Below, piece after piece: positions 33,011 to 42,009 of a stretch of DNA of 64,000 bases. A program made the position numbers and the translations under genes. Source of the stretch: CAXBCP01 sp963974055 (GTDB taxonomy: Bacteria > Pseudomonadota > Alphaproteobacteria > MPNO01 > UBA830); NCBI GenBank assembly GCA_963974055.1, contig CAXBCP010000019.1:27326-91325 (forward strand), in the 5' to 3' direction. Position 1 is the stretch's first letter. Each line of letters starts with the position of its first letter. Under the pieces are notes generated by a model that saw only the letters and a list, made by a program, of their open reading frames with translations, made no database searches and was not told the origin of the DNA.

Positions 33011-34234
33011 ATGAGCGAGATACGATCCGCGATCCGACAGCAATTGCCGATTTACGGCGCGGGCGTCTTCTCCAACAGCAATATCACCATCTCGTCGATC
33101 ATCGTGCCGCTCTGGGCGCTGTATCTCGGCGTATCGCCCGGCATTATCGGCGTATTGCTCGGCATCCGGCATTTTCCCGGCCTGCTTTTCGCCATTCACG
33201 GCGGCGTCCTTCTCGACCGTCTGGGTGCGCGCCCCATCATGATCATCTTCGCGGCGATGGCGGTTGCCGTCCCGCTGCTCTTTCCGATCATGCCGTGGGT
33301 CTGGGCTATGCTGGTCCTGCAGATGGTCTGGGGGTTCGCGACCACAATGACCTGGATGGGCGCTCAGACCTGCGTGTCCCAGATGATGCGGGGCAGTACC
33401 CGGCATGCCGCAAGGCTGTCGGTGTCGGTCCGTCTCGGGATGCTGGTCGGGCCTCCCTTCGCAGGATGGGCATGGGACACCTGGGGCGCCTGGGGCGGTT
33501 TCGGATCGATATCCGTCTGGGCGCTGGGTCTTCTTATTTCCTGTCTGGCGCTGCCGAAAGCCGGGTTCGACGACGCCCAGCCGGTCCGCAGATTCCGCAT
33601 CGGCGACCTGTTGCCGCGCGGCGCCGACTATCTGGCGGCCCTGCGCATGATGACGATCCCGGCCATCGCCATCTGCGTTTATCTGAGTGCAATCCGCATC
33701 GCGAGTTACGGGGTGCAGGAATCTTTCTACATCGTTTACCTGAAGGAAATCGGGCTGTCCGCCGGCAATATCGGATTGCTGGCCGGGACCGGGCATTCGA
33801 TCATGGGGGCCGTCGGCGCCCTGATGCTCGGCCTCGCGCCCCAGATACGGTCTATCCGCCGCCAGCTTTACCTGTTCCTTCTCACCCTTGCGGTCGCAAT
33901 CGTGATGATCTCGATCACGCCGCTGCTGTTCGATTTCTGGCCTCTCTTCGCCGCGATCACCCTGCGGGGGCTACTGCTCGGATTCAACCAGCCGCTGATG
34001 ATTTCCATGATGGCCGGCGCTTCCCCGGCAAATGTCCAGGGACAGACCGTCGGACTACGCACGACTGCAAACCGTGCTGCCGCCACATTCATCCCCGTCG
34101 CCATGGGATTTCTCGTGGAAGCCATCGGCATCGAATACAGTTTCTACGTCATGGGTGCCGTCATGCTCGGCGGCTGTTTCTGGGTCTGGTTGCTGATGCT
34201 GCGGGCATTCCGGCGCGGCGACATTCCGGCCTGA
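33011..34234 (+). CDS. MFS transporter
   Basis: A 407-residue inner-membrane protein with about twelve membrane segments. The N-terminal half has GVSPGIIGVLLGIRHFPGLL and the motif-A-like loop GGVLLDRLGARPIMIIF; the C-terminal half has GTGHSIMGAVGALMLGL and LRGLLLGFNQPLMISMMAG. A polar linker (ALPKAGFDDAQPVRRFR) separates the halves. The substrate is unknown. It is followed after 99 bp by the metallo-hydrolase gene on the same strand, so the two could be cotranscribed. Confidence 0.83.
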   Translation: MSEIRSAIRQQLPIYGAGVFSNSNITISSIIVPLWALYLGVSPGIIGVLLGIRHFPGLLFAIHGGVLLDRLGARPIMIIFAAMAVAVPLLFPIMPWVWAMLVLQMVWGFATTMTWMGAQTCVSQMMRGSTRHAARLSVSVRLGMLVGPPFAGWAWDTWGAWGGFGSISVWALGLLISCLALPKAGFDDAQPVRRFRIGDLLPRGADYLAALRMMTIPAIAICVYLSAIRIASYGVQESFYIVYLKEIGLSAGNIGLLAGTGHSIMGAVGALMLGLAPQIRSIRRQLYLFLLTLAVAIVMISITPLLFDFWPLFAAITLRGLLLGFNQPLMISMMAGASPANVQGQTVGLRTTANRAAATFIPVAMGFLVEAIGIEYSFYVMGAVMLGGCFWVWLLMLRAFRRGDIPA

Positions 34235-34333
34235 ATTCGCCGACCGGACAACCCGCCGGACCCGCTCGACAAAGCATTCCCCGGGAGATACCGTCTGGCG
34301 ACAAATCAGAACAATATCCGACAGGGGACGAAA

Positions 34334-35281
34334 ATGGCCGGCGAAAACTTCTATCCGGGCGAGCCGCTCGCCGAAGACGAAATCCGCGTAACGCTGCTGG
34401 GAACCGGCACCCCGTTTCCGCGGCGCGGCCAGGCCTGCGCATCGGTGTTCGTCGAAGCCGGCAATGACAAGTTTCTGCTCGATTGCGGTTCCGGCGCGCC
34501 GCAGAATTTTACGTCGCTTGAAATCCCCTTCACCGCGGTCGACAAGGTATTCGTCACCCATCACCATGTCGACCATATCGGCGGTCTCGACCATTTCTGG
34601 ATCGGCGGCTGGACCTACGGCCGCACGACCCCGCTGAAAGTCTGGGGACCGCCGGGCACCGATAAAATCGTCGGTCACCTGCGCGGCATTTACGAATGGG
34701 ACATCGAAACCCGGCTCGACGCCCTGCCGCCGGGCGGACATGAAATCGAGTGTTCCGAATTCGGCCAGGACGGCACGATCTACGACAATTACGACAATGG
34801 CGGCGTGCGCATCACCGCCTTCAAGGTCCTGCATTGCGAGCCGCAGAACACGTTCGCCATGAAGGTGGAATACCGCGACCGGACCTTCGTGTTTTCCGCC
34901 GATACCAAGAAATGCGATTCCCTGCTCAAACACGCGGCGGGCTGCGACCTGCTGGTGCACGAAGCCTTTCCGCCGGCCGAACTGTATGCCGAAAAGTCGA
35001 ACCGTCCGCTGGCGGTCGCGAAGAAGATTTCAGAGGTCTATCACACGTCGCCGCGCGAAGCCGGCGAGATCTTCGCCGAAACCGAACCGCGCATGGCCGT
35101 CATCTATCACATGTACAACAACGACGACGTGATCGCCCCGGCGCTCGACCAGATCCGCGAAAACTATCAGGGTCCGGTTGAAATCGGCTACGACCTGATG
35201 GTCATCAATGTCGGCGACAAGGTCCGCGTTCGTCCGGCGGTGGTGTCCGACAAACCGTGGCCGATCGGCAGGACCGCCTGA
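34334..35281 (+). CDS. Metallo-beta-lactamase-fold hydrolase (RNase Z-like)
   Basis: A 315-residue hydrolase of the MBL superfamily. The metal-binding motif is THHHVDHIGG near residues 75-84; DTKKCD and a late histidine (VIYHMYNNDD) supply other ligand positions, and the N-terminal VTLLGTGTPFPRRGQACA matches the RNase Z/arylsulfatase-like branch. It is not tRNase Z itself by eye, since the family flexible arm is missing, so a small-molecule ester or lactone is a better guess. No signal peptide is present. ATG at 34334 follows GGGGACGAAA. It is convergent with the MetE-like gene. Confidence 0.82.
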   Translation: MAGENFYPGEPLAEDEIRVTLLGTGTPFPRRGQACASVFVEAGNDKFLLDCGSGAPQNFTSLEIPFTAVDKVFVTHHHVDHIGGLDHFWIGGWTYGRTTPLKVWGPPGTDKIVGHLRGIYEWDIETRLDALPPGGHEIECSEFGQDGTIYDNYDNGGVRITAFKVLHCEPQNTFAMKVEYRDRTFVFSADTKKCDSLLKHAAGCDLLVHEAFPPAELYAEKSNRPLAVAKKISEVYHTSPREAGEIFAETEPRMAVIYHMYNNDDVIAPALDQIRENYQGPVEIGYDLMVINVGDKVRVRPAVVSDKPWPIGRTA

Positions 35282-35310
35282 TATCCAGTCCTGGAATATA
35301 AACCGGGCGT

Positions 35311-36456
35311 CTATTTCCAGAGTTCGGCCGAGGCCAGTTTCGCGCCTTCCGCCATCGCTTCGAGCTTTTTCCAGACGATTTCCGGCTCGACCGCCGCCTG
35401 GCCGACCCAGGTGCCGTAGCCGCAATCGCTGCCGGCGATAACCTGTTCGCGCCCGACCCGGCTGGCGATCCGGGTGATGCGCTGGGCGATCAGTTCGGGG
35501 TGTTCGATGAAATTCGATTTGGATTCGATGACGCCGGGGATCAGTACCACGTCGTCGGGAACCTTCACGTCGTCGAACACCGTGTATTCATGGGCGTGGC
35601 GCGGGTTCGCCGCTTCGAAGGATATCCCCGACACATTGGCCGTAAACGCGATGTCGATAACGTCGCGCAGCGGGACGTCGCAGTGATGGGGACCTTCGTA
35701 ATTGCCCCAGCACAGGTGTATCCGCACCATGTCCCTGGGCACATTTTCCAGTGCGTGATTCAGGGCCTCGACATGAAGTTCGGCCCGTTTGCGGAAATCC
35801 GCCAGGCTGAGATCCGCATACTGAATATGACGGCCCATGCCGAGATCCGGACAATCGAGCTGCAACATGATCCCGGCATTGGTGACGGTTTCGTATTCGT
35901 AGCGCATGGCCTCCGCGATCGCGAAAATATAGCTCTCGAAATCGGGATAATGGGTATTGGCGAAAAACAGGGATATAACGCCGGGCGATGCGCCGGTGAG
36001 GAACTTTCCGGAAATATCGGCGCCTTCGGTCGCGGCAATCAGGTTTTTCGTATCCGTGACGGCAGCTTCCCGGTCGCTGACGGAGATTTCAGCATTGCAG
36101 CCGGGTGTTTTCCGGCGCGACCGGCCCGGATCGTTGAACACCCGTTCCGCCATCTTGGGAAATTCGGCAACGTCCTGGTACACGAACGAATTGCTTTCGC
36201 CGCCAAAGCCGGCCAGCCGGTCCTTGATGTACGTCGCGTAACTCGGCTTGCTGACTTCGCCGTCATTGACGATATCGATCCCGGCATCGACCTGATGCTT
36301 CACGGTTTCGGCAACCGCGCTTTGCACCCGCGCCGCGAGCGCCTCCCGGTCGACCGGAATGCCTTCTTCCTTTGCGTACATGATCTGGATCAGGTCTTCG
36401 GGCCGTGGCAGGCTGCCGACATGCGTGGTCAGAATACGGTCTGTGCTGCGGATCAT
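35311..36456 (-). CDS. Cobalamin-independent methionine-synthase-like (MetE C-terminal type) protein
   Basis: A 381-residue stand-alone protein resembling the catalytic C-terminal barrel of MetE. It begins with LTTHVGSLPRPEDL and has GIDIVNDGEVSKPSY, the zinc ligands His and Cys in IHLCWGNYEGPHH, and a second Cys in AGSDCGYGTWVG. Full-length MetE is about 750 residues with an N-terminal folate half that is absent here. Such short proteins form a separate group, often in catabolic settings, and use methyl donors other than methyl-tetrahydrofolate glutamates. The methyl donor and acceptor are unknown. No riboswitch was seen upstream. Confidence 0.85.
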   Translation of the reverse strand: MIRSTDRILTTHVGSLPRPEDLIQIMYAKEEGIPVDREALAARVQSAVAETVKHQVDAGIDIVNDGEVSKPSYATYIKDRLAGFGGESNSFVYQDVAEFPKMAERVFNDPGRSRRKTPGCNAEISVSDREAAVTDTKNLIAATEGADISGKFLTGASPGVISLFFANTHYPDFESYIFAIAEAMRYEYETVTNAGIMLQLDCPDLGMGRHIQYADLSLADFRKRAELHVEALNHALENVPRDMVRIHLCWGNYEGPHHCDVPLRDVIDIAFTANVSGISFEAANPRHAHEYTVFDDVKVPDDVVLIPGVIESKSNFIEHPELIAQRITRIASRVGREQVIAGSDCGYGTWVGQAAVEPEIVWKKLEAMAEGAKLASAELWK

Positions 36457-36573
36457 GATAAACGTCCTCCCATCCGTCGGAATGCGGATTTACGGGCAGA
36501 ACATATCAAACGGGCGCGCCGAGAGATAGCGGACGGATCGTGCGATCAGGAGCCTCAGTGAAGTGAAAGTCCG

Positions 36574-37083
36574 CTATTCCTTGTTGAAGAAGCGGTAAAT
36601 CTTCGATTTTACCCGGCGTTCGTTCGGCGCCATTGCATAGGCCCGGACGAAATCGTCGGCGGCCCGGGCCAGATCGTTCGCCGCTTCGTAGGCCAGTCCC
36701 CGGTTGAACACCGTTTTCCAGCGGGCAACCGCCGCGACCGCAGCCCGTTCCTGAAGTTCGAGCGATTTCGTAAAATCGGCGATGGCCTCTGCCAGCCTTC
36801 CGACCATAAAGAGCGACAGGCCTTTCAGATTGTATCCGATCGACCGGTGATGCTCTTCGACACCGTTCTTCGTCAGGAAACGTTCAAGAACCGGGATCGC
36901 TTCGGCATAGCGCTGGTCTTCCAGCAATCTGTCGATTACCGCCATATCGCCATAGGGATTTTTTCGGTCCGGCTCGACCTGACTGTCGGGAAGAGCGCCC
37001 CTTTGGGGCAGGCCCGTGTTTACGGCAGCGAAACAGGTCGAGGACGACAGGACGAAAGCGAGGCAGATTGCGGGCAATTTCAT
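36574..37083 (-). CDS. Exported TPR-repeat protein
   Basis: A 169-residue protein with a clear Sec signal peptide (MKLPAICLAFVLSSSTCFA, cleavage after Ala19 likely) and about three TPR-like helical repeats between residues 47 and 160: IDRLLEDQRYAEAIPVLERF, LKGLSLFMVGRLAEAIADF, and FNRGLAYEAANDLARAADDF. It is probably a periplasmic scaffold. A full TTAA-N7-TTAAC box lies about 80-95 bp upstream, which would place it under CtrA control. No homologue can be named. Confidence 0.72.
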   Translation of the reverse strand: MKLPAICLAFVLSSSTCFAAVNTGLPQRGALPDSQVEPDRKNPYGDMAVIDRLLEDQRYAEAIPVLERFLTKNGVEEHHRSIGYNLKGLSLFMVGRLAEAIADFTKSLELQERAAVAAVARWKTVFNRGLAYEAANDLARAADDFVRAYAMAPNERRVKSKIYRFFNKE

Positions 37084-37161
37084 AATCTCAACCGATCGAT
37101 TATTGCAGAATTATGACGATTCTATGTTTTTTTCACGAAATTAAGAATATGCAAATTCTGG

Positions 37162-37177
37162 TTAATCGAACGTTAAC
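37162..37177. promoter_or_regulatory. CtrA-type box TTAA-N7-TTAAC
   Basis: TTAATCGAACGTTAAC at 37162-37177 matches the full alphaproteobacterial CtrA consensus (TTAA, seven bases, TTAAC). It lies in an AT-rich 264-bp gap, 79 bp upstream of the TPR gene's ATG on the minus strand. No other complete match was noticed in the window, although a genome-wide count was not possible. Confidence 0.5.
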
Positions 37178-37347
37178 GGCCAATGCTCAACCGCTTTCTA
37201 CACCCCGAAGGTAATTGCCTTTTTTCCGTTATTTCAATTGGTTAGAAGGTCTTCTTCCAAAGACACAGCTGCGTCGCACGATCGCTCCGATCGAAGATAA
37301 ATGATTCGGACGGGCCATTCCCGGGCGGACAGCAACGAGCCTTTGGC

Positions 37348-37794
37348 TCAGTCCGCGCGGCGCCAGCGCACCCAGCCATTGACGACGCGTCCGTCCGGCC
37401 AGGCCCGGGACAGCAGCAGTTTCATCCCGCCATCGGGGAGCAATTCCACACCGCGGACCTGTTCGCCGCCCACCCAGCCGGGATTAAGCGCGAATTCGAC
37501 CGTTGTCGTGAAGATGTCGTTGTCCAGCGACCATCGCCCGCCATAGGAAATATAGGTGTCGAACGCGGCAAGCCGGTCGATATCGGGGGCATCGGTGTGC
37601 CATGCCGGATTGCCGGTCAGTGGCGGGCGCTCGCCATGGCAGAGCGCGGCATTCATCCACCCGTCCGCCGAAATGATCAGCAATCCCCGCTGCGCATCGC
37701 CATAGCGATCCAGCGACAGCGCGGCATCCGCCGGATCGTCGCTGCCGCGGCTGACCAGTATCCAGGTCCCGACGATATCTTCCGGCTTTATCAT
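37348..37794 (-). CDS. Lipocalin-like domain protein
   Basis: A 148-residue protein of the lipocalin-like family found as single cytosolic domains in many bacteria. It starts MIKPEDIVGTWILVSRG, continues with RGLLIISADGWMNAALCHG, and ends in beta-strand-rich LPDGGMKLLLSRAWPDG. No signal peptide is present. It probably binds or isomerises a small ligand, with no known substrate. It is followed on the same strand by nothing until the edge of the CtrA-box gap. Confidence 0.6.
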   Translation of the reverse strand: MIKPEDIVGTWILVSRGSDDPADAALSLDRYGDAQRGLLIISADGWMNAALCHGERPPLTGNPAWHTDAPDIDRLAAFDTYISYGGRWSLDNDIFTTTVEFALNPGWVGGEQVRGVELLPDGGMKLLLSRAWPDGRVVNGWVRWRRAD

Positions 37795-37835
37795 GTCATG
37801 TCCCCCGCTTCGATCTCAGCTTTCCGAATTCGGCG

Positions 37836-38195
37836 TCACAGCGCAAGCCCCAGCTCCGCCCGCTTCTTTTTCGTCAGCCCGCGCGAGACGATCTCGTGGG
37901 ATTCCCGCAGGTAATCCTTCAGATCTGCATGCGGCAGCCCGGGGCGGGCATAGTGCTGAATCCATTTCATCCCGCGGGCGCCGAAATACGGCGCCGGACG
38001 CAAACCCGGCTGTTCCTTCAGAAATTCGAAGGCGATGTCGCTGACCTTGAAGGTGTAGCTTTCCTCATCCACCGCCCATCCGCCAATGGCGAACACCTTA
38101 CCGCCGACCTTCCAGACCTGCGATCCGCCCCACTGCACCACATGCGTGGCTGCCGGCAGTTTGCCGCAAAAGGCGTTGAAATCATCGTAGGTCAT
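37836..38195 (-). CDS. MmcQ/YjbR family protein
   Basis: A 119-residue protein of the MmcQ/YjbR family, with the typical VQWGGSQVWKVGGKVFAIGGW, FKVSDIAFEFLKEQPGLRPAPY and KWIQHYARPGLPHADLKDYL stretches. Members fold like the CyaY/DNA-binding group, and their function is not established. Length is standard. It lies 41 bp upstream of the lipocalin-like gene on the same strand, so the two may be cotranscribed. Confidence 0.75.
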   Translation of the reverse strand: MTYDDFNAFCGKLPAATHVVQWGGSQVWKVGGKVFAIGGWAVDEESYTFKVSDIAFEFLKEQPGLRPAPYFGARGMKWIQHYARPGLPHADLKDYLRESHEIVSRGLTKKKRAELGLAL

Positions 38196-38223
38196 GATTT
38201 TCGTTCCCTGCCATGCCCGGACG

Positions 38224-38256
38224 AAAAAGGGCCTAGCCGTTTCCGGCTAAGCCCTT
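38224..38256 (-). terminator. Rho-independent terminator after tRNA-Lys
   Basis: AAGGGCCTAGCCG (38227-38239) pairs with CGGCTAAGCCCTT (38244-38256) with one mismatch around a four-base loop. On the minus strand the stem is followed by TTTTTCG. It lies just beyond the tRNA-Lys 3' end. Confidence 0.75.
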
Positions 38257-38264
38257 GAAAAGAA

Positions 38265-38340
38265 TGGTGCGCCCACCAGGACTTGAACCTGGGACCCACT
38301 GATTAAAAGTCAGTTGCTCTACCACCTGAGCTATGGGCGC
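38265..38340 (-). tRNA. tRNA-Lys (anticodon TTT), CCA encoded
   Basis: A 76-nt cloverleaf on the minus strand. The acceptor stem is GCGCCCA with TGGGCGC, the D-arm is GCTCAGGTGGTAGAGC, the anticodon stem-loop is ACTGA-CTTTTAA-TCAGT (anticodon TTT), and the T-arm is CCAGG-TTCAAGT-CCTGG. The discriminator base and CCA are encoded. No integrase or direct repeat of its 3' end was noticed nearby. Confidence 0.95.
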
Positions 38341-38419
38341 ATAAGACCACGAATGCGGGTGGCGCAACATAAGTAGCCCCCCCATTCGGGTCAATAGAAT
38401 CCTTGGAAAATCCTTATTT

Positions 38420-38923
38420 TCAGCCTTTAAGCCGTTCGTTGAGGCGCTCGGAGATGCGCGGCGACACGAACTGGCTGACATCCCCGTTCAGCTTGGCGAT
38501 TTCCTTGACCAGACTGGAAGCGATGAAATGGTACTTGTCCGACGCCATAAGGCACAGGGTTTCGACATCCGGCGCCATCTTGGCGTTCATGCTGGCCATC
38601 TGGAACTCGTAATCGAAGTCGGAAACCGCCCGCAGGCCGCGGACGATAACGGTCGCGTTGACCTGGTGGGCAAAATCGATCAGCAGGCTCTGGAACGGCA
38701 TCACTTCGATGCTGCCGCCCTTCTGATTGTCGAGATGCGCGATTTCCTCGCGCACGAGCTGCACCCGCTCGTCGATCGTGAATATAGGCCCCTTGCCCGG
38801 ATTGATCGCAACCCCGACCACAAGCTTGTCGAGAACGCGCGCCGCGCGGCCGATGATATCCGTGTGTCCGTTCGTGATCGGATCGAATGTGCCCGGATAA
38901 ATGCCGATCTTCTCTGACGTCAT
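38420..38923 (-). CDS. coaD: Phosphopantetheine adenylyltransferase CoaD
   Basis: A 167-residue enzyme that adenylates 4'-phosphopantetheine in CoA synthesis. The nucleotidyltransferase motif IGIYPGTFDPITNGHTDII is at the N-terminus, VRGLRAVSDFDYEFQMASMN near residue 89, and YHFIASSLVKEIAKLNGD near 127 in place of the usual ISST. Length is typical. It starts 38 bp after gyrA on the same strand and is probably cotranscribed with it. Confidence 0.95.
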   Translation of the reverse strand: MTSEKIGIYPGTFDPITNGHTDIIGRAARVLDKLVVGVAINPGKGPIFTIDERVQLVREEIAHLDNQKGGSIEVMPFQSLLIDFAHQVNATVIVRGLRAVSDFDYEFQMASMNAKMAPDVETLCLMASDKYHFIASSLVKEIAKLNGDVSQFVSPRISERLNERLKG

Positions 38924-38961
38924 ATGCCCTGTCCATATCGTTCGTTTACGAGTAGGGCTTT

Positions 38962-41841
38962 TTACGCGTCTCCGGCAGTGTCGTCCACATCGTCGGCCAG
39001 ATCGTCAGGTCCGTCGCCGGCCGCGTCACCTGCGGCGGCGGCGGCGGCGGCGGCTTCCACGGCATCCGGCGCGACCGCGCCGGTTTCTTCTGCACCGTCG
39101 ACGTCGCCATCGACGTCTTCCGGCTCATCCGATTCCTGCAGATGCGCGACGGATACAACCTTTTCGTCCTTGGCGGTATCGAACAGCGTCACCCCCTGGG
39201 TCGACCGTCCGGCAATGCGGATATCCGCGACCGGGCTGCGGATGATCTTGCCGCCATTGGTCACCAGCATGATCTGGTCGCCATCCTCCACCGGGAACGA
39301 CGCCGCAACGGCGCCATTGCGGCCCTCGGTCGCGATGTTCACCACGCCCTGCCCGCCGCGGCGCGTCGTGCGGTATTCGTAAGCCGACGTCCGTTTGCCG
39401 TAGCCGTTCTCGGTGACGGTCAGAATGAACTGTTCGCGTTCCTGCAGGACGTCGAATTCCTCGTCGCTGAGCGTGACGTGCTGGCTCGCCGCTTCGTCGC
39501 CGTTTTCGGTATCGGCAGCCGTCTCGTCCGTGCCGTTTTCCCCGTCCTCGTCATGCAGGCGCCGCCGTGCCTTGGACAGCCTCAGATAGGCGTCCCGGAT
39601 ATCGGTTTCGAGCTCGACATGGTCGATCATCGTCATGGAGACGATTTTCTGCCCCTCCGACAGGCGGATGGCGCGCACGCCGGTCGATGTCCTGCCCGAG
39701 AATATCCTGACCTCGGTGACCGGGAACCTGATGCATTTGCCGCTATCCGCCGCCAGCATGATGTCCTGGTCTTCCGAACAGGTCTGGACGCCGATCAGCT
39801 CGTCTCCGTCATCCAGCTTCATCGCGATCTTGCCGTTCGCCATGATGTTCGTGAAATCGGACAGCCGGTTCCGGCGGATACCGCCGCTGGCCGTTGCGAA
39901 CATGATGAACAGATCGCCCCAGCTTTCCTCGTCTTCCGGCATCGGCATGACGGTCGTGATGAATTCGTCGTCTTCCAGCGGCAGCAGATTGATGAGCGCC
40001 TTGCCGCGCGCCTGGGGATTTCCTTCGGGCAGCCTGTAAACCTTCATGCGGTAAACAATACCGCGCGACGAGAAGAACAGGACCGGCGTATGGGTATTGC
40101 AGACGAAGACCTTGCTGACGAAATCCTCGTCGCGGGTCGACATGCCCGCCCGCCCCTTGCCGCCGCGCCTCTGCGCCCGGTAGCTGGAAAGCGCGACGCG
40201 CTTGATATAGCCCGTGTGGCTGACGGTCACGACCATGTCTTCGCGCTGGATCAGGTCTTCGATATCGGTATCGAGCTCGGATTCCTCGATCGAAGTCCGG
40301 CGCGGGGTCGCGAACTGTTCCTTGACCGCCTGCATTTCCTCGCGCGTGATCGCGCGGATACGCGCCGGCGACCGCAGGATATCGAGAAAATCCTCGATCT
40401 CGACCGCAAGGCCGTTCAATTCGTCGGCGATCTTCGCCTGCTCCAGCCCGGTGAGGCGCTGCAGCCGCAATTCCAGGATCGCGCGGGCCTGCGCCTCGGA
40501 CAGACGATAACGGCCGTCGACGACCACGTGGTTCGGATCGTCGATCAACTCGATCAGAGATTCGACCTCGGATGCGCCCCAGTCACGCCCCATCAGGCCT
40601 TCCCGCGCTTCTACCGGATCCTTGGCGGCGCGGATCAGCGCAATGACCTCGTCGATATTGGCGACCGCGATGGCGAGACCGACAAGGACATGGGCCCGGT
40701 CGCGCGCCTTGTTGAGATCGAAATCGGTGCGCCGGCGGATGACTTCTTCGCGGAACTCGATAAACGCTTCGAGGATACGCTTCAGATTGAGCAGTTCGGG
40801 CTTGCCGTTATTCAGGGCAAGCGTGTTGACGCCGAAGCTCGTCTGCAGGGGCGAATACCGGTAAAGCTGGTTGAGCACGACCTCGCCCAGCGAATCCCGC
40901 TTGATCTCGATGACGACGCGCACGCCGTCGCGGTCGGATTCGTCCCGCAGATCGGAAATACCCTCGATCTTCTTGTCCCGCACCATCTCGGCGATGCGTT
41001 CGATCATCCGGGATTTGTTCACCTGGTAGGGAATTTCCGAAATGATGATCGCTTCGCGGTCCTTGCGGATCTCCTCGATCGTCGCCCGGCCGCGCATAAC
41101 GACCGAGCCGCGGCCTGTGTGGAACGCCGATGTCAGCCCCTGGCGTCCCATGATAATGCCGCCGGTCGGAAAATCGGGGCCCGGAATGATTTCGATCAGT
41201 TCGTCTATCGTGACGTCCGGGTTGTCCAGCACCGCACAACAGGCGTCGATGACCTCGCCCAGGTTGTGGGGCGGAATATTGGTCGCCATGCCGACGGCGA
41301 TACCGCCCGCACCGTTGACCAGAATATTCGGAAACTTCGCCGGAAGAACCTTCGGCTCTTTGGTCGTTTCGTCGTAGTTCGGCTGAAAATCGACGGTATC
41401 TTTTTCGATATCGTCCAGCAGTTCGCGCCCGACGCGCTGAAGCCTCACCTCGGTATAGCGCATGGCGGCGGGCGGATCGCCGTCCATGGAGCCGAAATTG
41501 CCCTGGCCGTCGACCAGCGGCAGGCGCATCGAGAATTCCTGCGCCATGCGCACCATGGCATCGTAGATCGCCTGGTCGCCATGGGGATGATACTTACCCA
41601 TGACATCGCCGACCACGCGCGCGGATTTGCGGTACGGCCGGTTCCAGTCGTAATTGCTTTCGTTCATCACATGCATGATGCGGCGATGAACGGGCTTCAG
41701 GCCGTCGCGAACATCGGGCAGCGCACGGCTGACGATCACGCTCATCGCGTAATCGAGATACGATTTCCGCATTTCGTCTTCGATCGATATCTGTTCGATA
41801 TCGCGGTCTGACGGAGGCGGTTCTGCCGGTGTTTCAGCCAA
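38962..41841 (-). CDS. gyrA: DNA gyrase subunit A
   Basis: A 959-residue type II topoisomerase subunit. The winged-helix active site includes Tyr129 (AAMRYTEVRL), the quinolone-determining region reads GKYHPHGDQAIYDAMVRMAQ near 82-101, and the GyrA box is QRRGGKG near residue 565. At the E. coli Ser83 position there is Gln90, while the Asp87 equivalent is kept as Asp94. The C-terminal beta-pinwheel carries an acidic insertion (DEDGENGTDETAADTENGD) and a long Ala/Asp tail, so the protein is longer than the 875-residue E. coli GyrA. ATG at 41841. Confidence 0.97.
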   Translation of the reverse strand: MAETPAEPPPSDRDIEQISIEDEMRKSYLDYAMSVIVSRALPDVRDGLKPVHRRIMHVMNESNYDWNRPYRKSARVVGDVMGKYHPHGDQAIYDAMVRMAQEFSMRLPLVDGQGNFGSMDGDPPAAMRYTEVRLQRVGRELLDDIEKDTVDFQPNYDETTKEPKVLPAKFPNILVNGAGGIAVGMATNIPPHNLGEVIDACCAVLDNPDVTIDELIEIIPGPDFPTGGIIMGRQGLTSAFHTGRGSVVMRGRATIEEIRKDREAIIISEIPYQVNKSRMIERIAEMVRDKKIEGISDLRDESDRDGVRVVIEIKRDSLGEVVLNQLYRYSPLQTSFGVNTLALNNGKPELLNLKRILEAFIEFREEVIRRRTDFDLNKARDRAHVLVGLAIAVANIDEVIALIRAAKDPVEAREGLMGRDWGASEVESLIELIDDPNHVVVDGRYRLSEAQARAILELRLQRLTGLEQAKIADELNGLAVEIEDFLDILRSPARIRAITREEMQAVKEQFATPRRTSIEESELDTDIEDLIQREDMVVTVSHTGYIKRVALSSYRAQRRGGKGRAGMSTRDEDFVSKVFVCNTHTPVLFFSSRGIVYRMKVYRLPEGNPQARGKALINLLPLEDDEFITTVMPMPEDEESWGDLFIMFATASGGIRRNRLSDFTNIMANGKIAMKLDDGDELIGVQTCSEDQDIMLAADSGKCIRFPVTEVRIFSGRTSTGVRAIRLSEGQKIVSMTMIDHVELETDIRDAYLRLSKARRRLHDEDGENGTDETAADTENGDEAASQHVTLSDEEFDVLQEREQFILTVTENGYGKRTSAYEYRTTRRGGQGVVNIATEGRNGAVAASFPVEDGDQIMLVTNGGKIIRSPVADIRIAGRSTQGVTLFDTAKDEKVVSVAHLQESDEPEDVDGDVDGAEETGAVAPDAVEAAAAAAAAGDAAGDGPDDLADDVDDTAGDA

Positions 41842-42009
41842 GAAACGTATCTTTCAATAAAGGAGCAGCAAAGACAGATCAGGCTTTGCTATTTACCAGC
41901 TGAAAGTAGCATTTCAGGGCGATTCGAACAAGAAAGCGGGCCGCCAAGGCAAGCCGCTAAATAATTGAAATTAAATCGGAATTGATTCGAGGTGGAAGCA
42001 GCGCCGGGT

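Noticed and set aside
38265..38340. tRNA-Lys as an integration site for a genomic island
   Set aside because: No integrase, no repeat of the tRNA 3' end and no composition change was seen near it.
39142..41811. An 889-codon open frame on the plus strand opposite gyrA
   Set aside because: It mirrors the gyrA codons and has shadow-type composition; gyrA is certain on the other strand.
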